A stretch of DNA of 64,000 nucleotides from Erythrobacter sp. QSSC1-22B (GTDB lineage: Bacteria > Pseudomonadota > Alphaproteobacteria > Sphingomonadales > Sphingomonadaceae), in contig NZ_LZRP01000007.1 of NCBI RefSeq assembly GCF_001678665.1, positions 62,001 to 126,000 on the forward strand, given 5' to 3'. Below, piece by piece: positions 33,326-42,391 of the stretch. The notes below the pieces were generated by a model. It was not told the DNA's origin, made no database searches, and saw only the letters and a program-made list of their open reading frames with translations. How positions within the stretch are numbered: the stretch's first letter is position 1; each line of letters begins with the position of its first letter. The position numbers were made by a program, and so were the translations under genes.

Positions 33326-34525
33326 ATGCCCTCCTTCAAGACCCTAGACGATCTGGGCGACCTTACCGGCAAGGTCGCGCTGGTGCGCGTCGATCTCAAC
33401 CTGCCGATGAAGGACGGCTCGGCCACCGATGTCACCCGCGTCGAGGCCTCGAAGGACACCATCCTCGAACTGGCGGACAAGGGCGCCAAGGTGCTGCTGC
33501 TGGCGCATTACGGCCGCCCGAAAGGCGCGCGCAATTCGACCATGAGCGTCAGCTTCGTCCAGGGCGATGTCGGCGCGGTGCTCGGGCGCGAGATCATGTT
33601 CATCCCCGAGGTCATGGGCCCGGTGGTCGAGCAGTCGATCGGTATTTTGCGCCCCGGCGATATCGGTCTGCTCGAGAATGTCCGCTTCTGGCCGGGCGAG
33701 GAAGCCAACGACCCCGAATTCGCACGCGGCATCGCGGCGCATGGCGATATCTACGTCAACGACGCCTTCTCCGTTTCGCACCGCGCGCATGCATCGACCG
33801 AGGGGCTGGCGCATCATCTGCCCGCCTATGCCGGTCGCTCGATGGAGCGCGAGCTGAAGGCGCTCGATGCCGCGCTGGGCAATCCGCAGACCCCGGTCGC
33901 GGCGGTGGTCGGCGGCGCCAAGGTCTCGAGCAAACTCGACGTGCTGAGCCACCTCGTTGGCAAGGTCCAGCACCTGATCATCGGCGGCGGGATGGCCAAC
34001 ACGTTCCTTGCCGCGCGGGGAGTGGCGGTGGGCAAGAGCCTCGCCGAGCACGATCTGACCGCCACCGCCAACCGTATCATGGACGAGGCCGATCACGCCG
34101 GCTGCACGATTCACCTGCCCTACGACGTCGTGGTGGCGAAGGAGTTCGCCGCCAATCCGCCGAGCCTGCGAACCTGCAACGTCCACGAGGTCGCCGAGGA
34201 CGAGATGATCCTCGATATCGGCCCGCTTGCTGTCGAGGCGCTCGCCGATGTGCTCAAGACCTGCCGCACGCTGGTCTGGAACGGCCCGCTGGGCGCCTTC
34301 GAAACCGAGCCTTTCGACGAGGCGACGGTTGCACTGGCAAAGACTGCCGCGGCGCTGACGCAGGACGGCTCGCTGGTATCGGTCGCGGGCGGCGGAGATA
34401 CTGTGGCGGCTCTCAACCAGGCGGGCGTCGCAGGTGATTTCAGCTATGTTTCAACCGCTGGTGGCGCGTTCCTCGAATGGATGGAAGGTCGCGACCTGCC
34501 CGGCGAGGCCGCGCTTGTCGGCTGA
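33326..34525 (+). CDS. pgk: Phosphoglycerate kinase
   Basis: 399 residues. The substrate N-domain has VALVRVDLNLPMKDG, LLAHYGRPKG and SVSHRAHASTEGL; the nucleotide domain has VVGGAKVSSKLDVL, GGGMANTFLAARG, WNGPLGAFE and GGGDTVAALNQAG. It makes ATP from 1,3-bisphosphoglycerate. Several blocks vary from the common form (LLAHYGRPKG for LLSHLGRPKG, SVSHRAHAS for SAAHRAHAS), while the residues known for catalysis remain. It ends the tkt-gap-pgk unit. The next gene converges from the other strand 27 nt away. Confidence 0.96.
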   Translation: MPSFKTLDDLGDLTGKVALVRVDLNLPMKDGSATDVTRVEASKDTILELADKGAKVLLLAHYGRPKGARNSTMSVSFVQGDVGAVLGREIMFIPEVMGPVVEQSIGILRPGDIGLLENVRFWPGEEANDPEFARGIAAHGDIYVNDAFSVSHRAHASTEGLAHHLPAYAGRSMERELKALDAALGNPQTPVAAVVGGAKVSSKLDVLSHLVGKVQHLIIGGGMANTFLAARGVAVGKSLAEHDLTATANRIMDEADHAGCTIHLPYDVVVAKEFAANPPSLRTCNVHEVAEDEMILDIGPLAVEALADVLKTCRTLVWNGPLGAFETEPFDEATVALAKTAAALTQDGSLVSVAGGGDTVAALNQAGVAGDFSYVSTAGGAFLEWMEGRDLPGEAALVG

Positions 34526-34552
34526 ATACTTTCGTTCGAACGTAGCTCGGGC

Positions 34553-35323
34553 CTAGCGGTGTTCGGGGTTGGGTGCGTCGAATCGGCGGCCCTCGCTCCA
34601 CAGATCGACCGAATTGCCATGGCAGGGAATCCCGCCCGCATCCTTGAGCATGCGTGCCATGTGCATCAGGTTCCAGGTCGCGAATGTGGTGTTGCGGCGG
34701 GTGAAATCATTGTCGAACCCGACGCGGCTTTCGCCGTTGTCGGCCGCATCGCCATAGCTGGGTCCCGGTCCCGCCTCGCCGATCCAGCCGGCATCGGCCT
34801 GCGGCGGAATGGTATAGCCGATGTGCTGCAGCGAATAGAGCACGCCCATCCCGACATGCTTGATCCCGTCCTCGTTGCCGGTGACGATGCAGCCGCCGAC
34901 CTTGCCATAGAAGACATACTGTCCCTTGGCGTTTGTCTGCCCGGAATGGGCGTAGAGACGCTCGATAAGCCGCTGGCAGACCGAGCTTTTCTCCCCCAGC
35001 CAGATTGGCGTTCCGATCAGCAGAATATCCGCGGCGAGGACCTTCTCCCAGATTTCCGGCCAATCGTCGCGCGTCGCGCCCTGCTCGGTCATATCGGGAT
35101 AGACTCCCGGGGCGATCTCGTGATCGACCAGCCGGACCTGCTCGAGCTGCACTTGATTGCGAACCAGGATCGCCTCGGCGACACCCATCAGCTTGGCGGT
35201 ATGTGAGCCCTCGGGCGAGCGCTTGAGCGTGCAATTGATCGTCAGCGCTTTCAAATCCGAGAAATCGGTGGTGTTGGTGTCGCAAAGTCGTTCCTGGGTC
35301 TCGTCGAGCATCGCTTTCTCCAT
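34553..35323 (-). CDS. Flavodoxin-fold NAD(P)H-dependent oxidoreductase
   Basis: 256 residues. The flavodoxin-like fold begins with LKALTINCTLKRSPEGSHTAKLMG, whose Ser/His-rich loop binds the FMN phosphate, and has ADILLIGTPIWLGEKSSVCQRLIERL and FYGKVGGCIVTGNEDGIKHVG. It is a family of FMN-dependent reductases with mostly unknown substrates. The N-terminus has about 25 extra residues. It is convergent with pgk and divergent from fba. Starts at 35323 or 35311 are both possible. Confidence 0.82.
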   Translation of the reverse strand: MEKAMLDETQERLCDTNTTDFSDLKALTINCTLKRSPEGSHTAKLMGVAEAILVRNQVQLEQVRLVDHEIAPGVYPDMTEQGATRDDWPEIWEKVLAADILLIGTPIWLGEKSSVCQRLIERLYAHSGQTNAKGQYVFYGKVGGCIVTGNEDGIKHVGMGVLYSLQHIGYTIPPQADAGWIGEAGPGPSYGDAADNGESRVGFDNDFTRRNTTFATWNLMHMARMLKDAGGIPCHGNSVDLWSEGRRFDAPNPEHR

Positions 35324-35439
35324 GGCTTGTCACGGTAATACGGACGACTGACGTCGAAGTTGCTCACGTGGCCAGTTGCGGCGACCCCTGGGGGTGGGTA
35401 TGGCCCGCAAAAAATTGCGCCAACAGCAGGGATTGTCTT

Positions 35440-36342
35440 ATGAATTTCGAGGAAATGAAGGCTCGGATCGCGACCGGCCAGGGCTTTATTGCCGCACTCG
35501 ACCAGTCGGGTGGTTCGACCCCCAAGGCACTGAATGCTTATGGTGTCGAAGACAGCGAATGGAACGGCGAGGAAGAGATGTTCGCCAAAATCCACGAAAT
35601 GCGGTGCCGGATCGTCGATTCGCCGTCTTTCTCCAACGGCAAGGTGCTTGGCGCGATTCTGTTCGAACGGACTATGGAAGGCTGCGGCAAGGACGGCTCG
35701 CCGATTCCGACTCTACTCGCTCGCCGCGGCGTCGTGCCCTTCCTCAAGGTCGACAAGGGGATGGAAGACGAGGCCGATGGCGCGCAGCTAATGAAGCCGA
35801 TTCCCGATCTCGACGCGATGTGCGCGCGGGCGAAGGAGCTTGGCGTGTTCGGAACCAAGATGCGCTCGGTCATCCATGATGCGAACCGCGATGGCGTCGC
35901 CGCCATCATCGCCCAGCAGATGGATTTCGGACTCCAGATTCTCGGCAACGGCCTGATGCCGATCCTCGAGCCCGAGGTCAGTCTGAAGAGTGAAAGCCGC
36001 CCGCAGGCCGAGGCGCTGGTGCTGGCTGCGGCGCTCGACCAGCTCGAGCGCGTGCCCGAGGGTCAGCAGGTGATGTGGAAGCTGACCATCCCCAGCGAAC
36101 CCGATCTCTACAAGCCGCTGATCGACCATCCCAAGGTGCTGCGCGTGGTCGCGCTCTCGGGGGGCTACAGCCGCGAGCAGGCTTGCCGCGAGCTGGCGAA
36201 GAACGACGGCATGATCGCCAGTTTCAGTCGCGCGCTGCTCGAAGTGCTGCAGGCCAAGATGGACGACCAACAGTTCGACCAGGCTTTGGGCGCTGCGATC
36301 GAGGAAATTTCCTGCGCGAGCACTGGCGAGACCGCAACCTGA
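35440..36342 (+). CDS. fba: Fructose-bisphosphate aldolase, class I
   Basis: 300 residues from ATG 35440. ALDQSGGSTPKAL at the N-terminus, ILFERTM, PFLKVDKGMEDEADGAQLMKPI, WKLTIPSEPDLYK with the Schiff-base Lys, and VVALSGGYSREQACREL identify the class I aldolase related to the FbaB-like bacterial type. It cleaves fructose 1,6-bisphosphate to the two triose phosphates without a metal. A separate promoter must lie in the 110 bp between it and the divergent flavoprotein. With tkt, gap and pgk nearby, the region groups lower glycolysis and gluconeogenesis functions. Confidence 0.92.
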   Translation: MNFEEMKARIATGQGFIAALDQSGGSTPKALNAYGVEDSEWNGEEEMFAKIHEMRCRIVDSPSFSNGKVLGAILFERTMEGCGKDGSPIPTLLARRGVVPFLKVDKGMEDEADGAQLMKPIPDLDAMCARAKELGVFGTKMRSVIHDANRDGVAAIIAQQMDFGLQILGNGLMPILEPEVSLKSESRPQAEALVLAAALDQLERVPEGQQVMWKLTIPSEPDLYKPLIDHPKVLRVVALSGGYSREQACRELAKNDGMIASFSRALLEVLQAKMDDQQFDQALGAAIEEISCASTGETAT

Positions 36343-36360
36343 ACGATTGAGAACCGGGGG

Positions 36361-36768
36361 CTATTGCCCGGCGGTGAAGGCGAACCGATAGGCGCCGGGC
36401 GGGATTTCCTGCCCGGCGTTCTTCGTCGGGGTGGCCGAGACCAGCACGAAATTGCGGCTCATAACCTGATAGGGTTCGCCCAGTGTCAGCGGCACGGTTT
36501 GCCGCCAGTGCGTCGCGGTGATCCGGGTCGAGACCGTCAGCTTGCCAGCCTGGACGCATTGCGCATCAACCGGGCAGCGGCTGTCCTCGACAATCGCCAG
36601 TGGCGTTACGATCGCATCGCCCAGCCAGGCCGATTGCCCGAGCGCGATCGGCGTCCCCTGGTTCGCCGCCTCCTGTCCCACGCGCGGGGTATCGGGGATG
36701 ATTGCGCAGCCGCCCAGCGCGGGGAGGGCGAGCAACAGGGCGAAGCGGGTGAGGGCAAGGGTGGTCAT
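36361..36768 (-). CDS. Putative lipoprotein of unknown function
   Basis: 135 residues. The signal TRFALLLALPALGGC ends in a lipobox, with the Cys near residue 21, so it is likely lipid-anchored in the envelope. The mature part has DSRCPVDAQCVQAGKL, a short Cys-containing block that I have seen in sphingomonad hypothetical proteins, and ends EIPPGAYRFAFTAG. No enzymatic motif is visible and no function is assigned. It is convergent with fba, only 18 nt away. Confidence 0.72.
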   Translation of the reverse strand: MTTLALTRFALLLALPALGGCAIIPDTPRVGQEAANQGTPIALGQSAWLGDAIVTPLAIVEDSRCPVDAQCVQAGKLTVSTRITATHWRQTVPLTLGEPYQVMSRNFVLVSATPTKNAGQEIPPGAYRFAFTAGQ

Positions 36769-36863
36769 GGCGCTCGCCTGCGCGCGCGCCGCTGTCGCGT
36801 GGCTGAATGGCCATGCCGGTTCAATGCGTGACGAAACCGCAACCCGGCGCTAACAGCCGGGTC

Positions 36864-37508
36864 ATGACCGATACTGGATGCCAGCTTTACCTGATTTCGC
36901 CGCTCGACGTTTCCGGTGCGTTTCCCGAGCGTCTCGAACGCGCGCTGCAGGCGGGTGGCGGGCTCGTCACCGCGTTCCAGCTGCGGATCAAGGATACCGA
37001 CCAGCACGAGGCGGCGCGGCTTGCCGAACCGCTGCAAGCAATCTGCGCCGCGCATGATGTCGCCTTCATCGTCAACGACAGCGTGGCGCTGGCGAAAAGG
37101 ATCAGGGCCGACGGCGTTCATCTGGGCCAGGGAGACGGCGATCCGCGCGAGGCGCGTGGCGAGCTGGGCCTCGAAGCCCAGATCGGGGTAACCTGCCACG
37201 CCTCGCGCCATCTCGCGATGGAAGCGGGCGATGCGGGCGCGGATTACGTCGCCTTCGGTGCCTTCTTCGACAGCACCACCAAGGCATCCGAACACCGCGC
37301 CACCACCGAAATGCTCGAATGGTGGAGCGGGTTGTTCGAGATACCCTGCGTCGCGATCGGCGGGATCACCCCGGATAATTGCCGTCCGCTGGTCGCTGCA
37401 GGCGCCGATTTCCTCGCGGTCTCGGGCGCGGTCTGGAACGGCGACGAGACCAAGGCGATCAAGGCTTTTGCGGCGCAGATCGAGGCGGCACAGGCGGATC
37501 CTGCCTAA
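36864..37508 (+). CDS. thiE: Thiamine phosphate synthase
   Basis: 214 residues from ATG 36864. TIM-barrel motifs: FQLRIKD, FIVNDSVALAKRIRADGVHLGQGD, GVTCHASRH, ADYVAFGAFFDSTTK, PCVAIGGITPDNC and FLAVSGAVW. It joins the thiazole and pyrimidine phosphates to give thiamine monophosphate. The start is preceded by an inverted repeat (CCGGC/GCCGG, 36845-36859) that could cover the ribosome site. No TPP riboswitch is recognisable. It stands alone, away from other thi genes. Confidence 0.88.
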   Translation: MTDTGCQLYLISPLDVSGAFPERLERALQAGGGLVTAFQLRIKDTDQHEAARLAEPLQAICAAHDVAFIVNDSVALAKRIRADGVHLGQGDGDPREARGELGLEAQIGVTCHASRHLAMEAGDAGADYVAFGAFFDSTTKASEHRATTEMLEWWSGLFEIPCVAIGGITPDNCRPLVAAGADFLAVSGAVWNGDETKAIKAFAAQIEAAQADPA

Positions 37509-37528
37509 ACGCTGCTGCCAGCGCAGGG

Positions 37529-38245
37529 ATGGCGCTGGAATTCAACGGCAAAACCGGGCTATGGGAAGTTATGGGCCTGATCGATCGCATCCTCACCATC
37601 GTCGTCACCGCGACCCTGACCAGCGCGGTCTGGATCGTCGCGGGCGGGAGCCTGATCGAAAACGCCACCAGCGAGAGCCAGCGCAAAATGACGCGCCCCG
37701 CCGAGGCGGCACCGAGCCCCTCGCCTGCAGCAGATACGATGCAGACCGACGCAGCCCCCGCCAAACCGCTCGATGGCGAGGCGGACCGCCAGGCCGGTTC
37801 GGGAAACAGCGACAATCTGATGATCCCGGTGCTCAATGTCCGCGCTTCGGACCTGAGCGACACCTTCACCCAGTCGCGCGGCGACGGCGCGCGGCTGCAC
37901 GAGGCGCTCGATATTATGGCTCCAACGGGCACCACGGTGCGCGCGGCGAGCGCAGGCAAGGTGGAGAAGCTCTATCGCTCCCGCGCGGGGGGCAACACGA
38001 TCTATGTGCGTACCAGCGATGGCACCACGATCCACTACTACGCCCATCTCGAAAAATACGCAGAGGGCCTGAAAGAGGGGCAGCGGATCCGTCGCGGGCA
38101 GCGGCTCGGTTCCGTTGGGAGCAGCGGAAATGCCGAGAGTGACACCCCGCATCTGCATTTCGCAATCCTGCAGACCACCGCCGATGCACAATGGTGGGAG
38201 CCCGCCAATGCGATCAATCCCTATCCGCTGCTGACCGCCGATTAA
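37529..38245 (+). CDS. M23 family metallopeptidase, membrane-anchored
   Basis: 238 residues from ATG 37529. One N-terminal membrane segment (ILTIVVTATLTSAVWIVAGG) is followed by a Pro/Ala/Asp-rich linker and an LytM/M23 domain with the metal motif HEALDIMAPTGTTV (H-x3-D) and HLHFAIL near the C-terminus. Known: M23 enzymes cut peptidoglycan cross-links, or, where degenerate, activate amidases. Here the zinc ligands H, D and H-x-H appear intact, so it is probably an active endopeptidase facing the periplasm. It starts 20 nt after thiE, perhaps cotranscribed. Confidence 0.85.
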   Translation: MALEFNGKTGLWEVMGLIDRILTIVVTATLTSAVWIVAGGSLIENATSESQRKMTRPAEAAPSPSPAADTMQTDAAPAKPLDGEADRQAGSGNSDNLMIPVLNVRASDLSDTFTQSRGDGARLHEALDIMAPTGTTVRAASAGKVEKLYRSRAGGNTIYVRTSDGTTIHYYAHLEKYAEGLKEGQRIRRGQRLGSVGSSGNAESDTPHLHFAILQTTADAQWWEPANAINPYPLLTAD

Positions 38246-38257
38246 TCTGCGATTGAG

Positions 38258-38626
38258 CTAGTTGCCGACCCGGTGACAGCGCAGCCGGCCAAGCTCGCCA
38301 TCTGAACCGACCTGCTGCAGCAGGCCCGAAGCCTGGCGCCTCATCCGCATGTCCTTCATTGGACCGCGGGTGAAGATCACGTCGTGGCCGGTGAGCAGAT
38401 AGGTGCCCTTGCCCTTGGCGCTGACATAGCGCGAGGCGCTCGAGATCGAGAAAGTGTAGGCCGGATCGACCACCCAGGCCTCACCCGTAGCATCGCCCGG
38501 CAGCCCGCATTCGTAACGCCCCTGCGGCAGAGTCCCGATCCGGTCGCGCGTGTCGGCGTGGGCCAGGTCGCCCCCGAACAGGGCGAAGCCGCAAAGGGCG
38601 AGAAGGGCGGTCTTGGGTATCATCAT
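38258..38626 (-). CDS. Exported protein of unknown function
   Basis: 122 residues from ATG 38626. [23 protein letters not shown] is a Sec signal peptide. The mature part, with [41 protein letters not shown] and GRLRCHRV, looks like a small beta-rich domain with two Cys that could form a disulfide bond. It is divergent from efp and convergent with the M23 gene. I do not recognise a named family. Confidence 0.72.
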   Translation of the reverse strand: MMIPKTALLALCGFALFGGDLAHADTRDRIGTLPQGRYECGLPGDATGEAWVVDPAYTFSISSASRYVSAKGKGTYLLTGHDVIFTRGPMKDMRMRRQASGLLQQVGSDGELGRLRCHRVGN

Positions 38627-38762
38627 CGCGTGCGTCCCGGATAGCGTAGCGGCGCTCCTAGCGCCAGCCACCTTGCTCAGGCCTGAGCGCTCGGCTAAGC
38701 GCGGCGGCACAATCCGGTTGCGCCGCTGCGCGCACCGCCATCAAATCGAAAGCAGAACCTCC

Positions 38763-39326
38763 ATGAAGATCAGCGGTGTGGACATCCGTCCCGGCAATAT
38801 TCTCGAATACGAGAAGGGCATCTGGAAGGTCGCCAAGATCCAGCACACCCAGCCGGGCAAGGGCGGCGCCTATATGCAGGTCGAGATGAAGAACCTGCAG
38901 GATGGCCGCAAGACCAATGTCCGCTTCCGCAGCGCCGACACGATCGAGAAGGTCCGGCTCGAGACCAAGGACTACCAGTTCCTGTTTCAGGACGGCGAGG
39001 CGCTGGTGTTCATGGATCAGGAAAATTACGAGCAGATCAATCTCGATACCGATCTGCTGGGCGACGAACGCCCGTTCCTCGAGGACGGCATGGTGGTGAC
39101 GCTGGAACTGTGGGAAGACCGCCCGATCTCGGTCCAGCTGCCCGACCAGATCGAGGCCACCATCGTCGAAGCCGATGCAGTGGTGAAGGGGCAGACCGCC
39201 TCTTCCAGTTTCAAGCCTGCCGTGCTCGAGAACGGAGTGCGGGTGATGGTCCCGCCGCATATCGAGAGCGGCACGCGGATTATCGTCGATGTCTATGCGC
39301 GCAGCTACGTCGGCAAGGCCGGCTGA
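38763..39326 (+). CDS. efp: Translation elongation factor P
   Basis: 187 residues, the normal EF-P length. [23 protein letters not shown] starts the KOW-like domain. The tip loop [19 protein letters not shown] carries the conserved Lys that is modified in many bacteria. The C-terminal domain has [27 protein letters not shown] and the ending [17 protein letters not shown]. It relieves ribosome stalling at polyproline. A Lys in the loop would fit the EpmA-type or an unmodified state; the modifying enzymes are not in the window. suhB follows 68 nt later. Confidence 0.97.
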   Translation: MKISGVDIRPGNILEYEKGIWKVAKIQHTQPGKGGAYMQVEMKNLQDGRKTNVRFRSADTIEKVRLETKDYQFLFQDGEALVFMDQENYEQINLDTDLLGDERPFLEDGMVVTLELWEDRPISVQLPDQIEATIVEADAVVKGQTASSSFKPAVLENGVRVMVPPHIESGTRIIVDVYARSYVGKAG

Positions 39327-39394
39327 GCGCCACGCAATACCCGGGGGCGCCGTCATCCGGCGGCACGCTCCCATGATGAAAGTACAGGACAAGC

Positions 39395-40213
39395 ATGCCA
39401 GCCCTATCCGGATTGATCCGCGTCATGGAACGCGCCGCGCGCAAGGCGGGCAACCGCCTGCGCCGCGATTTCGGCGAAGTCCAGCATCTCCAGGTCAGCC
39501 GCAAGGGGCCTGCCGATTTCGTTTCCAAGGCCGACCAGATTGCCGAGCGGACGCTCTATGACGAATTGCTCGCCGCGCGGCCCGACTGGGGCTTCGTGCT
39601 CGAGGAAGGCGGCACCATCGAGGGTGATCCCGACAAGCCGCGCTGGATCGTCGATCCGCTCGACGGAACCAGCAACTTCCTCCACGGCATCCCGCATTTT
39701 GCGATCTCGATCGCGGTGCAGGAACCCAAGCCCGGCGGCGGCGGATGGGACGATGTCACCGCTGCGGTGATCTACCAGCCGATCACCGACGAGACCTTCT
39801 GGGCCGAAAAGACCCGCGGCGCCTGGCTCCACGACGGGCGGCTGCGCGTCTCGGCGCGCTCGCGCCTGTCCGAAGCGCTGGTCGCTACCGGCATCCCGTT
39901 TATGGGCCATGGCGATTTCGGCGAATGGGCCAAGATCTTCGCCGCGATCGGCCCGCAGGTGGCGGGGATCCGTCGCTATGGCGCGGCCTCGCTCGATCTC
40001 GCCTGGCTCGCTGCCGGACGTTTCGACGGCTTCTGGGAAAGCGGGCTGAAGGATTGGGACACGGCTGCGGGCTGCCTGATCGTGCGCGAGGCGGGCGGCT
40101 TCGTCTCCGACTTCCGCGGTCGCTCCAACCCGATCCATTCGGCGCAGATTCTGGCAGCCAACGATTCGTTGCATTCGCGCCTGCACAAGCTGCTGGCCGG
40201 CTCGCTTCGATAG
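39395..40213 (+). CDS. suhB: Inositol monophosphatase family protein (SuhB-like)
   Basis: 272 residues. Metal-binding motifs: EEGGTIEG, WIVDPLDGTSNFLHG and WDTAAGCLIVREAGG. The family hydrolyses inositol 1-phosphate and related phosphates; E. coli SuhB also has a role in rRNA antitermination, so function beyond the phosphatase is open. GAASLDLAWLAAGRFDGFWE matches the SuhB-type substrate loop. It lies 68 nt downstream of efp, a common alphaproteobacterial pairing. Confidence 0.88.
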   Translation: MPALSGLIRVMERAARKAGNRLRRDFGEVQHLQVSRKGPADFVSKADQIAERTLYDELLAARPDWGFVLEEGGTIEGDPDKPRWIVDPLDGTSNFLHGIPHFAISIAVQEPKPGGGGWDDVTAAVIYQPITDETFWAEKTRGAWLHDGRLRVSARSRLSEALVATGIPFMGHGDFGEWAKIFAAIGPQVAGIRRYGAASLDLAWLAAGRFDGFWESGLKDWDTAAGCLIVREAGGFVSDFRGRSNPIHSAQILAANDSLHSRLHKLLAGSLR

Positions 40214-40283
40214 CGCTGCGCGCGGTGCTGCAAGCCGCTTGAAAGCGCAGCCGGGTCCCGCTATCCGCCGCTTTTGCGAGGAT

Positions 40284-40368
40284 GCCCCTGTGGTGGAATT
40301 GGTAGACGCGCTCGACTCAAAATCGAGTTCCTAACGGAGTGCCGGTTCGAGTCCGGCCAGGGGCACCA
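40284..40368 (+). tRNA. tRNA-Leu (CAA)
   Basis: An 85-nt class II tRNA with a long variable arm. The acceptor GCCCCTG pairs with CAGGGGC, the anticodon stem CTCGA/TCGAG holds loop CTCAAAA with anticodon CAA, and CCA is encoded at 40366-40368. Confidence 0.95.
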
Positions 40369-40450
40369 CCTGTACCGGCGCCGTAAATCGCGCACCCAGG
40401 CGTCGAATTAACTTGTGTTCACCCGCCGCCTTTGGGAATCGCGCCAGCCT

Positions 40451-42253
40451 ATGATGCCCGGCATTCCCAGTCCCCACGCGATCGCGGCGCTCGCCGTCAC
40501 GGTCGCGATGTTCATCGGTTTTGCACGCGGGCGGCTGTCGGTCGAGATCGTCTCGCTGCTCACTATCGCGGTGATCGCGGTCGGGCTCTATTTCTTCCCG
40601 CTGCCTGGCACCGGACCGACCGACGGGCTCCAGCTCGCCTTTGCCGGTTTCGGCCATTACGCGCTGATCACCATCTGCGCGCTGATGATCATGGGGCGCG
40701 GGCTGGTCGTGACCGGGGCGCTCGAACCCGCCGCGCGCTTCCTAGAGCGGGTGTTCAAGTTCAACCTCCAGATCGGGCTGCTGGTGTCGCTGGTGCTGGC
40801 TATGGCGCTGTCGATGGGTATCAACGACACGCCGGTGCTGGTCCTCCTGCTGCCGATCTTCGTCACGCTGGCAGCGCGCGGCGCAATGCCGGCGTCCAAG
40901 ACGCTGATCCCGCTTAACGCGGCAGTTCTGATCGGCGGGATGGCGACGACAATTGGCACCTCGACCAATATTCTCGTCGTCTCGATCGCCGGCGATCTCG
41001 GGATGCCCCCTATAGGCGTATTCGAGTTCACCCCGATCGTGCTGGTCGCGGCGCTGGTCGCGCTGCCCTATCTGTGGCTGGTCATGCCACGGCTGCTGGG
41101 CGACAATTCCGTCGCCGAGGCCGGGCTCAACCGGCGCTTTTCGGCGCGGCTGCGGGTAACCGAGGGGAGCCTCCTCAACGGCAAGGAGCTGTCCGAAATC
41201 CTCCCGCGGCTTCCCGCAGACATCGAATTTCACGAAGCCCCCGCCGGGCTGTTGCGCCCGCAGCAGCGGCTGCGGATGTCGGGCCCGCATGAATCGCTGG
41301 AAGAAGCGATGCGCCTGCTCAAGGGAGAGGCCGCACCCAGCTGGGTGCTCGACCGAATCCGTCGCAAGGCGCAGGAGAGCCGCCAGGATATCGTGGTGGT
41401 GGAAATGACCGTCACCGCCGATTCGCGGTTGATCGGCCGCACGCTACCCAGTTCGGGGATCGCCGACCTCTACGGCGTGGCGGTTGTCGGGGTGCATCGT
41501 CCCGACCGGCTGATTGGCGCGAAGGACCAGTACAGCGAAGGCGGCGATCTGCGCTTCGTCGAGGGCGATGTGCTGCTGGTCATGGGACTGCCCGACGAAC
41601 TGCAGAACTTTGCGCGCAGCGATAGCCTGCTTACCCTCGAGGGCATGCGTGAACTGCCGCGCCGCTCGAAGGCGGTGCTTTCGGCAGTGATCATGCTCGG
41701 CTCGGTCGGGACCGCCTCGATCGGGCTGTTCCCCATCGCCATCGCGGCGCTGGGCGGGGCGATTCTGATGTTCGTGACCGGCTGCGTCAAATTCGACCGG
41801 GTGGGCCGTGCGCTTTCGGCCAAGGTCATCGTGCTGATCGCCGCCAGCATCGCGATCGGGCGGATCGTGGACGACAGCGGTGCGGCCCTATGGCTGGGCC
41901 AATTGCTCGCCTACGGGCTGCAATATCTCGCCCCGGCGGCGGTGCTGGCGTCGATCATGCTGTTCGTGACCGTGCTGACCAATTTCGCCTCCAACGCCAC
42001 CGCTGCCACGGTCGGCACGCCGATCGCCTTCGCCATTGCGGATCAGCTCGGCCTGCCTGCCGAGCCGCTGATCCTCGCGGTGCTGTTCGGCTGCAATCTG
42101 TGTTACGCCACCCCGATCGCTTATCAGACCAACATGCTGATCATGGCCGAAGGCTCCTACGAATTCCGCGATTACATCCGCACTGGCGTGCCGCTGGTGC
42201 TGCTGATGGTCACGACGCTCTCGATCATGCTGGTGCTGACCTACGAGCTGTGA
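40451..42253 (+). CDS. SLC13-type permease with TrkA-C domain
   Basis: About 600 residues. N-terminal hydrophobic half with MALSMGINDTPVLVLLLPI and GGMATTIGTSTNILVV, the SLC13 anion-transporter signatures. Then a cytoplasmic RCK_C/TrkA-C domain (VVEMTVTADSRLIGRTLPSSGIADLYGVAVVGVHRP) and a second hydrophobic half with TNFASNATAATVGTPIAF and CYATPIAYQTNMLI. Known: such proteins carry sulfate, citrate or dicarboxylates with sodium. The substrate is not predictable. Start: ATG 40451; GTG 40415 would add 12 residues. tRNA-Leu ends 82 nt upstream. Confidence 0.87.
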   Translation: MMPGIPSPHAIAALAVTVAMFIGFARGRLSVEIVSLLTIAVIAVGLYFFPLPGTGPTDGLQLAFAGFGHYALITICALMIMGRGLVVTGALEPAARFLERVFKFNLQIGLLVSLVLAMALSMGINDTPVLVLLLPIFVTLAARGAMPASKTLIPLNAAVLIGGMATTIGTSTNILVVSIAGDLGMPPIGVFEFTPIVLVAALVALPYLWLVMPRLLGDNSVAEAGLNRRFSARLRVTEGSLLNGKELSEILPRLPADIEFHEAPAGLLRPQQRLRMSGPHESLEEAMRLLKGEAAPSWVLDRIRRKAQESRQDIVVVEMTVTADSRLIGRTLPSSGIADLYGVAVVGVHRPDRLIGAKDQYSEGGDLRFVEGDVLLVMGLPDELQNFARSDSLLTLEGMRELPRRSKAVLSAVIMLGSVGTASIGLFPIAIAALGGAILMFVTGCVKFDRVGRALSAKVIVLIAASIAIGRIVDDSGAALWLGQLLAYGLQYLAPAAVLASIMLFVTVLTNFASNATAATVGTPIAFAIADQLGLPAEPLILAVLFGCNLCYATPIAYQTNMLIMAEGSYEFRDYIRTGVPLVLLMVTTLSIMLVLTYEL

Positions 42254-42391
42254 GGACTTTCCTGTAGCGCACCAGTCTGCAACACTGCGCCAGATGATAC
42301 CAAGCGGCTGTCTTTCTTGAATCTGCGGGATTCGCGAACAGGACGGAGCATGGTGTCGATTGTATCAACACTCCGGGGGAGAAACCTAGCC

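Noticed and set aside
30553..33489. A 978-codon open frame on the minus strand across tkt and gap
   Set aside because: It is antisense to two highly conserved enzymes, and the translation has no domain I know. Long antisense frames are expected at this GC.
36774..36863. TPP riboswitch upstream of thiE
   Set aside because: No conserved THI-element blocks (such as CUGAGA and the paired GACCUG-like stems) are present; only a short hairpin is seen.
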